Below the pieces are notes generated by a model. It searched no databases and was not told the origin of the DNA. It was given only the letters and a program-made list of their open reading frames with translations. This document shows positions 17,750-24,925 of a stretch of DNA of 64,000 nt, one piece after another. The position numbers and the translations under genes were made by a program. The DNA comes from Planctomycetota bacterium (GTDB lineage Bacteria > Planctomycetota > UBA1135 > UBA2386). The stretch lies in assembly GCA_029936315.1 (NCBI GenBank), contig JAPYTD010000014.1:1-64000 (forward strand). The letters are read 5' to 3'. Position 1 is the first letter of the stretch. The number at the start of each line of letters is the position of its first letter.

Positions 17750-17890
17750 CGTCACGCCGAGGCCGAGCTTTCTGCGGATTGCAAGAGGTAGCAGCCTGGC
17801 ATGCCGACGCCTCCGGGTGAGACAGGCCGCGAGAAGGGGCCGAAGAAGTCGTCATTCCAGCCGAGTGCGACGCCGTATCCACGCGCTCGG
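17750..17890 (-). pseudogene. remnant of an RCC1-family C-terminal domain
   Basis: On the minus strand this stretch translates to VALGWNDDFFGPFSRP then GGVGMPGCYLL before a stop. That matches the C-terminal domain of the RCC1 proteins here (AMGWNPIIAG...SGVGMPGCSL and FGWNRLQPG...GMPGC). The propeller part and the final ~60 residues (YNQALVLD...VAEAVVGG) are missing, and no start codon context is seen. It lies directly downstream, in minus direction, of repeat copy B. It looks like the last piece of a deleted paralog. Confidence 0.6.
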
Positions 17891-17934
17891 CGGCGGCACT
17901 GCGCAGCCAGAATCACAATGGGTATTGAGCTAGG

Positions 17935-18112
17935 ACCTGCACGCTTTTCCTGTGGCAGGCCCACTCTTGTGCCACTCCAGTGCCCTCCCAACCGTGCCAG
18001 ACAGTGCCAGATCGTGCCACGTTGTGCCCGAACCCATTGCACACTCCATTGCACACTCGCACCGCCTGACTCTCAAAACCGCCCCTAGACCCCTAGAAAC
18101 GCCTCTAAAGGT
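17935..18112. repeat. dispersed intergenic repeat, copy B
   Basis: Full-length member of the dispersed family. The 5' hairpin part is diverged (CCTGCACGCTTTTCCTGTGG). The GTGCC units are numerous (GTGCCAGACAGTGCCAGATC and GTGCCACGTTGTGCCCGAAC). CATTGCACACTC occurs twice in tandem, followed by the CTCTCAAAACCGCCCCTAGA end and AACGCCTCTAAAGG. It lies downstream of the gene at 18188-19906 and upstream of the pseudogene. Confidence 0.75.
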
Positions 18113-18187
18113 GGTATGTCTGCGCTCGAATCGCCTCCATTCGGGGCCGGACACTGGGCGACTCGGTGGTGCGAACGATTGAGGTGT

Positions 18188-19906
18188 TCAGTTCAGCACA
18201 ATGTCACGGGTAGTTCCCGCTCGCAGTTGGAACGGCTCACTGCTCCGGTCCGCCAGCCAGACTGTGCCCTTTGCGCTAACGGGTGGCCTGAGAAATACCG
18301 GCACTTCGATGCGGCCGTCGCCATCGCTGCGCACCAATCGCAAGAAGTGCCCCAGCATCGTGCTCGACTGCCGCGCCCATTGGGTATCTAGATCCTTGCC
18401 GTCCACCCCCGGAAGGACGGTGCTGTGCGCCTTGATGCGCGCACCAACGACCGGCTTGCCGTCTTGGTCAACCACCCGAATCGCCATCGTCTCAACAGGT
18501 TCTAGGCACAGCTTGACGGGTCCCACCGTGTCCTTGTCGATCATCGCCAACGCATGACTTTGCCCGGCAACGGCGTAGACGAAGAAGGACCCCACGCCGA
18601 GATACAAATACGCATGGCCCGACAAGTCCGTGGCCAATGTTGCTTCACAGCTCACGGGGACACCCCTTCTTGGACGACCGACCAACAAGGTCGACGGTGC
18701 CGGGCTACCATCGACACTGGTAACGGCAATGACGACGCGAGGCATCGCGTCGAGATCGACAACAACCGGCGAAGTCGGCGCTATGATATTCGCAGTCAGA
18801 ACCGCAGTCGGCCACTTCGCTGCCATCCGCACACACGGCTTGAGGTTGCTACGCAGGCCATGCACCACCCAGTTGTTCTTGTACTTTCGGGTAGTGACTA
18901 GCGCGCGCGGAACATGCCTGAACGAACCGACCCCCGCTACGTACGCGTCGTCGGCGCCGTCTCCCCGCACAGTAACCTGCAGTAGTTCATCCTTGTCGAG
19001 GAGAACTTCGCTTGTTGCAGCCGCTCCCAAGACCCCTGCGCCTTGCTGGAAGCCCTCTGCGTCGACACAAACCAACAGCGTTTGCTGGTAGTCGCCAAAC
19101 CGTCGCTTGACGACATGCTGTTCGGGTGCATGGAAACGGACCTCGCCTGCTTCATTGGTCTTGCCTACTGCACGAAGGTGTGGCAACGGTATCGTCGTGG
19201 GGCTGACAAGAAGGCGCGACCGGCCGAGCGTGCTTATGCCATAGGACACAGTCGCATTGGCCACCGCCTTGCGATCCATGCCTCGAACTGTGACGGTCCT
19301 CGATGTAGGTTTCGGCAGCGCCCGTACGTCAGTGGATCCTGGCAACAAGGTCGCGCACACCATCACTTCGCCATTTGCATCCGTAACCGCTATGGTGCCA
19401 AGACACCAAGGCGTCGCCGGGACGGCGACGCGATTGCCATCATCGGGCATGACGGAGTCGACGCCAACGCATTCACCCAGGTCAGGATACCAGCGCACTC
19501 CAGTCGCCCCGACCTCACGCCATGCTACGAGCCCAGGCACTTCGACGACGCGCGGCCCATGCTTGTCAAGCGCCTGCATCTCAACGACACGACCAGCCGC
19601 TACATAGTTATGCGATGCAGTCACCCAATGCTCGCCAGCCTGCGTAGCACTACTGACGGCCCATGCGACATACACGCGCCCGACGGCCAGGTTGCATTGT
19701 GCCCGCCCTCGCGCGTCGGTCCGTGCAACGACGACATCTTCCGACCACGGGGCAATCGGAGTCGGTGGCGAACTGCAGGTCACTTCGGCGTTGGCCAATG
19801 GCTTTCCGTCAGGCCCCGTCACGGTCGCAAACAACGGGCTTCGCTGCTGTGCCGTGCCGAGACCAGCCAGCAATAGAACCCCTAGCAGGATGTGTCGATG
19901 CCCCAT
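18188..19906 (-). CDS. secreted protein with carboxypeptidase-regulatory-like domains
   Basis: A 572-residue protein with a signal peptide (MGHRHILLGVLLLAGLGTAQ). It contains several Ig-like/CarboxypepD_reg-like segments, recognisable by the pattern VTGPDGKPLANAEVTCSSPP near residue 30 and VVDQDGKPVVGARIKAHSTV near residue 480, each followed by a TDxxGra-type strand. There is no peptidase motif. Such proteins are common in planctomycetes and presumably act outside the cytoplasm in binding or as structural modules. Partial repeat copy D lies upstream and full copy B downstream. Confidence 0.8.
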   Translation of the reverse strand: MGHRHILLGVLLLAGLGTAQQRSPLFATVTGPDGKPLANAEVTCSSPPTPIAPWSEDVVVARTDARGRAQCNLAVGRVYVAWAVSSATQAGEHWVTASHNYVAAGRVVEMQALDKHGPRVVEVPGLVAWREVGATGVRWYPDLGECVGVDSVMPDDGNRVAVPATPWCLGTIAVTDANGEVMVCATLLPGSTDVRALPKPTSRTVTVRGMDRKAVANATVSYGISTLGRSRLLVSPTTIPLPHLRAVGKTNEAGEVRFHAPEQHVVKRRFGDYQQTLLVCVDAEGFQQGAGVLGAAATSEVLLDKDELLQVTVRGDGADDAYVAGVGSFRHVPRALVTTRKYKNNWVVHGLRSNLKPCVRMAAKWPTAVLTANIIAPTSPVVVDLDAMPRVVIAVTSVDGSPAPSTLLVGRPRRGVPVSCEATLATDLSGHAYLYLGVGSFFVYAVAGQSHALAMIDKDTVGPVKLCLEPVETMAIRVVDQDGKPVVGARIKAHSTVLPGVDGKDLDTQWARQSSTMLGHFLRLVRSDGDGRIEVPVFLRPPVSAKGTVWLADRSSEPFQLRAGTTRDIVLN

Positions 19907-20178
19907 GCTCAGATGCTAGCAGCCGATAAGCGAGCCACAGTAGGGCGATCATCAGGACAAGCCGGGCAGTGCCTGGCAGGAGCGGGGCGACGGGGTAACC
20001 GCCCAACACGAGCAACCTCGTGTCCGCGCATCGTCCGACCGCATCCGCCAACCCCCCGAGTGCAGGTTTTCGCCCTGCAACCACCCCTTCTCGCTGTGCC
20101 AGTGCCTGGCGCCTGCGACTAGGGCTGCCTTGACGATCGCTTCGAGAACCAGCTTTGGAGGATCGAAGCCTAGCGCCG
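19907..20178. other. intergenic stretch with partial repeat copy D
   Basis: About 270 bases between divergent genes. It contains partial repeat copy D at 20061-20110. A minus-strand frame here (19809-20267) includes a hydrophobic run (VLMIALLWLAYRLL) but covers the repeat and overlaps the secreted-protein gene; I do not consider it a gene. Confidence 0.5.
20061..20110. repeat. dispersed intergenic repeat, partial copy D
   Basis: Only the first ~50 bases of the family are present: the hairpin TGCAGG-TTTTCGC-CCTGCA followed by ACCACCCC and TCGCTGTGCCAGTGCC. The rest of the unit is absent. It lies upstream of the minus-strand gene that starts at 19906. Confidence 0.65.
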
Positions 20179-21312
20179 ATGATGTGCTCGATGACCGCCC
20201 GACCTCGGCAAAGATGGATCGCGACGCTTCTGTGGACCGTTTCGATCACTTTGGCCGTTGTCGCCATCCAGTGGTCACCGACTCAAGGCCCCACGCGATT
20301 CGACGCGGTCGTGGTGGCTGCAAAAACTCGCGCCAAGACGCAAGCCGGCAACCGAGCCGCGGCCTGGGGCGAGACTCGCGAGGGATCCGCGTTTGCGTGC
20401 TACCTGGCCGCCACGGCTGCATTGCCGGAGGATCTCTACGCAATAGGTTTGACGCGCGAGCAACTGACGGACATGAGCTGGGCGCTGAGAGACGGCAGAA
20501 TCTGCAAACTCCGATTGTCATGGCAAACCGCGCTACAACTCGTGGGCGACGGTGCACACAGCCTCGATGCGATGCCACATTCGCAAAGGGCCATCCGATG
20601 GACCGATCTATCGTCAGTCCTCCGATACGAGGTCGCATTGCGACTGCACGAACAGCGATGGGACGAAGCGGTTGAGCTGTGGATCGACTCCTGCACTTTT
20701 CAACTCGATCACGGACGTTGGATCGACTTCGACGCCTGGCCCGACGACCACCTCCGCGGACTCGATCGCGGAGCCTACCAGAAGCTCGCCACTGGACTGA
20801 GCAGGCTGGATATTCGGCTTCGACTCCCAACTGACTTCAGAGGGTTGCTCGCTGTGAACGCACTCGAAATGCTCGAAGGTCGCCTACCGACCGAGTGGGA
20901 TTGGGGCCAAATAGTCGAAGCGTGGGAGTGGGGGTTCGACCCGGCGGCAAGGCACCTGGCAGATTTCGACGAGTTACTTGAGCAAGCCGCTGCTCTTGAG
21001 CCAACCGCAGCAACCGGCTTGGCACGCGAGGCTCAGTGGCGATCATTTTCCCGCGCGACCTCTTTCTGCGCTGGCGGCTACGCGGGCATTGTTGGGCGAC
21101 TGGCGAGGAGGAAGGAGAAGACCACGCGACAGACCCTGACTGGGGTGCGGCTTATTCAGTTAGCACTCGCGTTCCATCAGAGGGTGACACTCCCAAATCT
21201 GATCGACCCATTTACTGGCGACCCCATCCGAATCATGCTCGATGGAGACTCAGCGAGTTTCTGCGGCACAGAAGGTAATCCGCCGCTAATGCGGAGCGCG
21301 GAACGCCAGTAG
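20179..21312 (+). CDS. membrane-anchored protein of unknown function
   Basis: A ~377-residue protein with one N-terminal transmembrane segment (WIATLLWTVSITLAVVAIQW) and a long helical extracytoplasmic part. The C-terminal LIDPFTGDPIRIMLDGDSAS resembles the DPFsGkPlrY...G signature at the end of many planctomycete TPR-like secreted proteins. The start is uncertain: ATG at 20179 or 20191, or TTG at 20155. A GGAGG at 20157-20161 is somewhat far for any of the ATGs. No enzymatic motif is seen. Confidence 0.65.
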   Translation: MMCSMTARPRQRWIATLLWTVSITLAVVAIQWSPTQGPTRFDAVVVAAKTRAKTQAGNRAAAWGETREGSAFACYLAATAALPEDLYAIGLTREQLTDMSWALRDGRICKLRLSWQTALQLVGDGAHSLDAMPHSQRAIRWTDLSSVLRYEVALRLHEQRWDEAVELWIDSCTFQLDHGRWIDFDAWPDDHLRGLDRGAYQKLATGLSRLDIRLRLPTDFRGLLAVNALEMLEGRLPTEWDWGQIVEAWEWGFDPAARHLADFDELLEQAAALEPTAATGLAREAQWRSFSRATSFCAGGYAGIVGRLARRKEKTTRQTLTGVRLIQLALAFHQRVTLPNLIDPFTGDPIRIMLDGDSASFCGTEGNPPLMRSAERQ

Positions 21313-21806
21313 CTCCGACAGGCGGCAACGGCTGCTAGAGCGCAAGCGCGGACTCAACGAGAACTAGCCAGCGCACTGTCACTGCGCGGCACCTCGCAGT
21401 TCGGACGGCTTAGGCTCCAAACTGGCCCACACACGCCAACGTCGGCGGCCACGTTGCCCGCCAAATCGCCACACCCGAGTACACCAGACCGCCAACACCC
21501 CGATTGCAGGTTTACCCCCTGTAACCACCCCGAATCGCTGTGCCAGGCCGCATGGGCGTGGATGAACACAAGAGACTCCCTCCGTTGTTGCGATTCGGCT
21601 GCACTCCCAACGACAAACGCCACGGACCCGGTGCCCGCCGAGCCCACCGACATCCATGGCGACGTCAATCGGATTGGCCAGAAACGGGGGTGGCAACGTA
21701 GGCGACGACGTTGCGCAGTAACGCTTGCCCGTGCAACGATCTGGCTCGCGACACGGCGTTCGGCGCAATCCAGCGAGACGTGCTGCAAGTGACTGCGCAC
21801 CTGGCG
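21313..21806. other. intergenic stretch with partial repeat copy E
   Basis: About 490 bases between convergent genes. Partial repeat copy E is at 21503-21550. Minus-strand frames of 129-148 residues exist but are Arg/Ser/Cys-rich, overlap one another and show no motif, so I see no supported gene. It may contain decayed coding sequence. Confidence 0.5.
21503..21550. repeat. dispersed intergenic repeat, partial copy E
   Basis: First ~48 bases of the family: TTGCAGG-TTTACCC-CCTGTAA hairpin, then CCACCCCGAATCGCTG and TGCCAGG. The loop and one arm differ from the other copies, but pairing is kept (one G-U). The 3' two thirds of the unit are absent. Confidence 0.65.
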
Positions 21807-22721
21807 CTACTTACTCGATTCCAGCTTCGGGGTTGGTAGCTTTATCTTGACCACCTCAGCGAAGCGAAGCCAAACCACGACCACCGCTTCGTTCTTTGGC
21901 GCATCCTTCATAACCCGCGCGCGCACGAGCACGCCAGAACCTGCAACGAGAGGCATCGTGCACGAAAGCAACGGGTTGGTTGGCAGAAGGGTGAGGTCTT
22001 TAGGCAGCTCGGCGGCGAGTTGCACGGCAAAGATGGCTTGGTCGTCCTCCAGCAATGCGGCCTCACCCCGCAGCCGCACCGGCTGAGCAGTTGGCGTGCC
22101 AACCGGCTTCTTGTCGTCTGACTTGTCGCTCCCCGACGTTCGGCCAGCCGAGGCGCGCTCGATGCGAAACGGCACAAGCGGAACAGCCAGGACCTCGGGG
22201 AGGTTGTGCAGAGTGCCCTTCGCAGCGACGGCTGCCTTGATCACCTTGCCCGCGCGCACTTGATTGGCTGGCAGCGCGCGGCCGACGAGCAATCCGTGGT
22301 CGTTGGCGACCGCCTTGGACATGCGCACCAGGGTGCACTGCAAACGAAGTTGGCGTGCTGCCGGTTTGCGGAGTTGCTCCACCATCGAATCCATCAAATC
22401 AAGGTGTTCCCTATCGCCGGATACCAACATGGAGTCCGTCGGTTCGTGGTGCTTGAACACGGCCTTGCGGCGACGGCCCCGCTGATTGGGCAACGGATTG
22501 ACAAGGCGCTGCTGCCGAAGCAATTCCCGGCTGTGCGCAGTTACCAGGCGTGCCAGCCGAGCGATCGGGCCGACATTCCCTGCCACATCGGTGCCCGCCT
22601 GATCCATGGCATCCGCGATGTCTCGCAGTTTGATCACGGCAGTCCTCTGCGCGCTAGCCCCAGCACTCAGGTACAGACTGGCTAGCAGCAACAGACACCT
22701 CATTGGCTTCACGTTTTGCAT
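21807..22721 (-). CDS. secreted protein of unknown function with secretin-like segment
   Basis: A ~300-residue protein with a signal peptide (MRCLLLLASLYLSAGASAQ; the second Met at 22703 is the likelier start). The segment TDSMLVSGDREHLDLMDSMV then EQLRKP resembles the short secretin N-domain pattern (v.g....h..i..ll..LD), followed by RQLRLQCTLVRMS. The secretin pore domain itself is absent. A Lys/Asp/Ser-rich linker occurs near residue 205. The role is unknown; the type II/IV secretion link is weak inference. Confidence 0.6.
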   Translation of the reverse strand: MQNVKPMRCLLLLASLYLSAGASAQRTAVIKLRDIADAMDQAGTDVAGNVGPIARLARLVTAHSRELLRQQRLVNPLPNQRGRRRKAVFKHHEPTDSMLVSGDREHLDLMDSMVEQLRKPAARQLRLQCTLVRMSKAVANDHGLLVGRALPANQVRAGKVIKAAVAAKGTLHNLPEVLAVPLVPFRIERASAGRTSGSDKSDDKKPVGTPTAQPVRLRGEAALLEDDQAIFAVQLAAELPKDLTLLPTNPLLSCTMPLVAGSGVLVRARVMKDAPKNEAVVVVWLRFAEVVKIKLPTPKLESSK

Positions 22722-23139
22722 GACGAACTGACCCTCGATGGACGTCGCGAGTTCGACTTGGCGTCGAGCTTACTATTCCCTATCGCCAGAACTATCGCGC
22801 TCATGACGGCTCCTAGAATCACGGGCTCGCATCAGGACGACAAGTCGAATGAACCACGTGAAACTGGCGGCAGAGGGCACCGCTCTAAGAGCTGAGCCAC
22901 CACCGGCCACGCCAGACGCGCCAACACCGCCCGCCTCAGCGCGGCCAGAATCATGACCGGCGATGAGTCGGACCTGCAGTTTTCGCCCTGCAACCACGCC
23001 GAATCGCTGTGCCAGGTTGTGCCACCTAGTGCCAGGCTGTGCCACGTTGTGCCCGAACCCATTGCACACTCCATTGCACACTCGCACCCCCCAACTCTCA
23101 AAACCGCCCCTAGACCCCTAGAAACGCCTCTAAAGGGAA
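22722..23139. other. intergenic stretch with full repeat copy C
   Basis: About 420 bases between the start of the minus-strand gene at 22721 and the 3' end of the tRNA. Repeat copy C occupies 22974-23135, immediately next to the tRNA. On its left, GCGGCCAGAATCATG echoes the flank of copy B. No gene was recognised. Confidence 0.55.
22974..23135. repeat. dispersed intergenic repeat, copy C
   Basis: The longest copy. It has the CTGCAG-TTTTCGCC-CTGCA hairpin, ACGCCGAATCGCTGTGCCAG, five GTGCC-type units (TTGTGCCACCTAGTGCCAGG and so on), two CATTGCACACTC units, CTCTCAAAACCGCCCCTAGA and a second CCCCTAGA, then AACGCCTCTAAAGGG. It ends 4 bases before the tRNA 3' end. Confidence 0.8.
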
Positions 23140-23213
23140 TAGGCCCTGCAGGACTCGAACCTGCAACCGAGTGTGTATGAGACACCAGCTCTAACCAATT
23201 GAGCTAAAGGCCC
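23140..23213 (-). tRNA. tRNA with CAT anticodon (Ile2 or Met)
   Basis: A 74-nt cloverleaf on the minus strand: acceptor GGGCCTT / AGGGCCT, D-arm GCTC...GAGC, anticodon stem GGTGT / ACACT with loop CTCATAC (anticodon CAT), and T-arm GCAGG-TTCGAGT-CCTGC. It lacks the initiator GGG/CCC anticodon-stem pairs. The acceptor and D-arm (GG.CCTTTAGCTCA.TTGG) look more like the lysidine-modified tRNA-Ile2 of other bacteria than like elongator tRNA-Met, so the amino acid is uncertain. CCA is not encoded. Confidence 0.9.
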
Positions 23214-23234
23214 GGGTGGGTCGATCGGTATACC

Positions 23235-24251
23235 ATGCCAGCGGCGGAAAGTATGACCAAGCTCGACCATCGGATTCTTGTTCCTCGACTGCGGGCACTT
23301 CAGGTTGAGATTCGCACGGCCTTGCGCGGGCATATGCAGACGCAGGCGGTCGAGGCCCTGGCGCGGGCGGTGCGGGACGATGAGGGGGATACGATCTTTG
23401 GGATCGATGTCGAAGTGGAGGAGATGCTGCTTCGCTACTGCGAACGGTGGGGGGAGGAACAGCACTTCACCTTGGTTGGCGAAGGGTTACCGACGGCTGG
23501 CGTGGAATTTGGGCGGGCGGGGCTCGGGGGGCCGCCGTTTCGGTTGCTGGTGGATCCGATCGATGGCACGCGCGGGCTGATGTTCGATAAGCGCAGTGGC
23601 TGGTGCTTGATGGGGTGTGCGCCGGATCGTGGTGACGATACCAAGCTGCAGGATGTTGAGGTGGCGGTGATGACGGAGCTGCCTACGACTCGGCAGAACA
23701 TCAGTGATGTGGTCTGGGCGGTGGCGGGACAACCGGCACAGGCAGAACGGCACGACGTGGTTCGCGATACGCAGACGCCGTTGCCGATCGTTCCGAGCAC
23801 GGCGAAGGACTTGAAGCATGGCTTTGCTTCGGTGGCGAACTTCTTTCCCGGTGGCAAGACGCTGATTGCCGAACTCGATGAAGCGATCCTGAATCGGGCG
23901 ATGGGCGGTTGGAATCCGGAGAAGGCTGAGGTCTATAGCGATCAATACATCAGCACGGGCGGGCAACTTGCTGAGGTGATGCTGGGGCGCGATCGCTTTG
24001 TGCTCGATGTGCGGCCGATCGTCTACCAGAAGATGGGGGTCAAGTCGGCGTTGGCTTGTCGACCGTACGACCTGTCGACGTGGCTGGTTGGACAACAAGC
24101 TGGTTGCGTGGTCTGCGATCCGTTTGGACAACCGCTTGATGCGCCGCTCGATGTCACCACGAACATGTCGTTCGCTTTCTATGCGAACCAAGAACTTGCG
24201 GATCTGCTGATCCCGATCGTGCGGGAAGAAGTAACGCGGATTCTCTGCTAG
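23235..24251 (+). CDS. inositol monophosphatase family phosphatase
   Basis: A 338-residue enzyme (332 if the Met at 23253 is used) of the Li-sensitive Mg-dependent phosphatase superfamily. The metal ligands are visible as the Glu in LVGEGLP (family GEE), the core LLVDPIDGTRGLMF (family DPIDGT, ~residue 107), and a C-terminal CRPYDLSTWLVGQQAGCVV segment equivalent to the WDxAAg.li..eAGG motif. It is longer than the ~270-residue norm, with an insert between the second and third motifs. The substrate is unknown. Its stop overlaps the stop of the convergent phosphatase gene by two bases. Confidence 0.85.
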   Translation: MPAAESMTKLDHRILVPRLRALQVEIRTALRGHMQTQAVEALARAVRDDEGDTIFGIDVEVEEMLLRYCERWGEEQHFTLVGEGLPTAGVEFGRAGLGGPPFRLLVDPIDGTRGLMFDKRSGWCLMGCAPDRGDDTKLQDVEVAVMTELPTTRQNISDVVWAVAGQPAQAERHDVVRDTQTPLPIVPSTAKDLKHGFASVANFFPGGKTLIAELDEAILNRAMGGWNPEKAEVYSDQYISTGGQLAEVMLGRDRFVLDVRPIVYQKMGVKSALACRPYDLSTWLVGQQAGCVVCDPFGQPLDAPLDVTTNMSFAFYANQELADLLIPIVREEVTRILC

Positions 24252-24868
24252 GACTGTTGCCAGCCGGGGACCTGCACGATGCGGTCTTCTTCGGCGATCC
24301 ACGCAGTGAGCTCGCCGCCGTAGACACAACCGGTGTCGAGGCCGATGCAGTTGGGGCGTTGCACCAAGCGACGACGGGCCCAGTGGCCGAAGACGACACG
24401 CTTTGCACCCTTATAGAACTCGTCCCAGGGCTGAAACGGCGGGCCCGGTGGCGGCCAATCCGACTTGGGTTGCTTGCCGGTCGCATCGCAGTAGCGAACG
24501 TTGACGGCGTAGTGGATCTCTTCTTCGGTCAGGTTGCCCAGCTTGGCCTCGTCCCAGGTCGGATGCAGGCCCGCGTGCACGGCAATCAAGTCGTCGAAGA
24601 CTCGCACGATGGGCTGGGCGCGCAACCACGACTCGTGACGTTTGGAGGCGCGGCCCTTGGCAAGCCAACTCAGGTCGTGGTTGCCGAGAACGGGCTCGGC
24701 GTTGAGCTTGATGGCGAGATCGAGAACGCCTTCGGAGTCGGGGCCCTTGTTGACCAAATCCCCAACCGGGATCAAGCGATCCGTACCGGCAACGAAGCCG
24801 ACGGCCGACAACAGCTGTTCGAGCTGTTCGCGGCATCCCTGAATGTCACCAACGAAGATTCTGCGCAT
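24248..24868 (-). CDS. ApaH-like metallophosphatase (PPP family)
   Basis: A 206-residue calcineurin-like phosphoesterase. The PPP-family metal-binding motifs are all present: GDIQGC (GDxHG), GDLVNKGPDS (GDxVdRG), LGNHDLSWLA (GNHD), AVHAGLHP and VFGHWA, then GLDTGCVYGGELTA, which is characteristic of symmetrical diadenosine tetraphosphatase (ApaH). It is shorter than E. coli ApaH (~280 residues), so a related nucleotide or protein phosphatase activity is possible. It is divergent from murJ with a 57-base gap. Confidence 0.87.
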   Translation of the reverse strand: MRRIFVGDIQGCREQLEQLLSAVGFVAGTDRLIPVGDLVNKGPDSEGVLDLAIKLNAEPVLGNHDLSWLAKGRASKRHESWLRAQPIVRVFDDLIAVHAGLHPTWDEAKLGNLTEEEIHYAVNVRYCDATGKQPKSDWPPPGPPFQPWDEFYKGAKRVVFGHWARRRLVQRPNCIGLDTGCVYGGELTAWIAEEDRIVQVPGWQQS

Positions 24869-24925
24869 GTCGCGAGAAAGAGGGCGTGTGCTTCGCGCAG
24901 GTTAAGCCAATAGCATCGCCATGGC

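Larger units (their letters stand above)
17702..18187. other. intergenic stretch: pseudogene fragment plus repeat copy B
   Basis: Nearly 490 bases without an intact gene. The left part holds the RCC1 C-terminal fragment, and the right part holds a full copy of the dispersed repeat. Between them (around 17890-17940) the minus strand carries GATTCTGGCTGCGC, which recurs next to repeat copy C, so the repeat unit may extend this far. Confidence 0.6.

Noticed and set aside
19809-20267. 152-residue minus-strand frame with a hydrophobic segment
   Set aside because: It overlaps the secreted-protein start and reads through a dispersed repeat; its residues reflect repeat sequence.
21354-21800. Minus-strand frames of 129-148 residues in a gene gap
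   Set aside because: Arg/Ser/Cys-rich, overlap each other, include repeat copy E, and show no recognisable domain.
15713-23135. CRISPR array or integron attC array made by the dispersed repeats
   Set aside because: Spacing is several kilobases and irregular, with no regular spacers and no cas or intI gene; attC core sites (RYYYAAC/GTTRRRY) were not convincingly seen.
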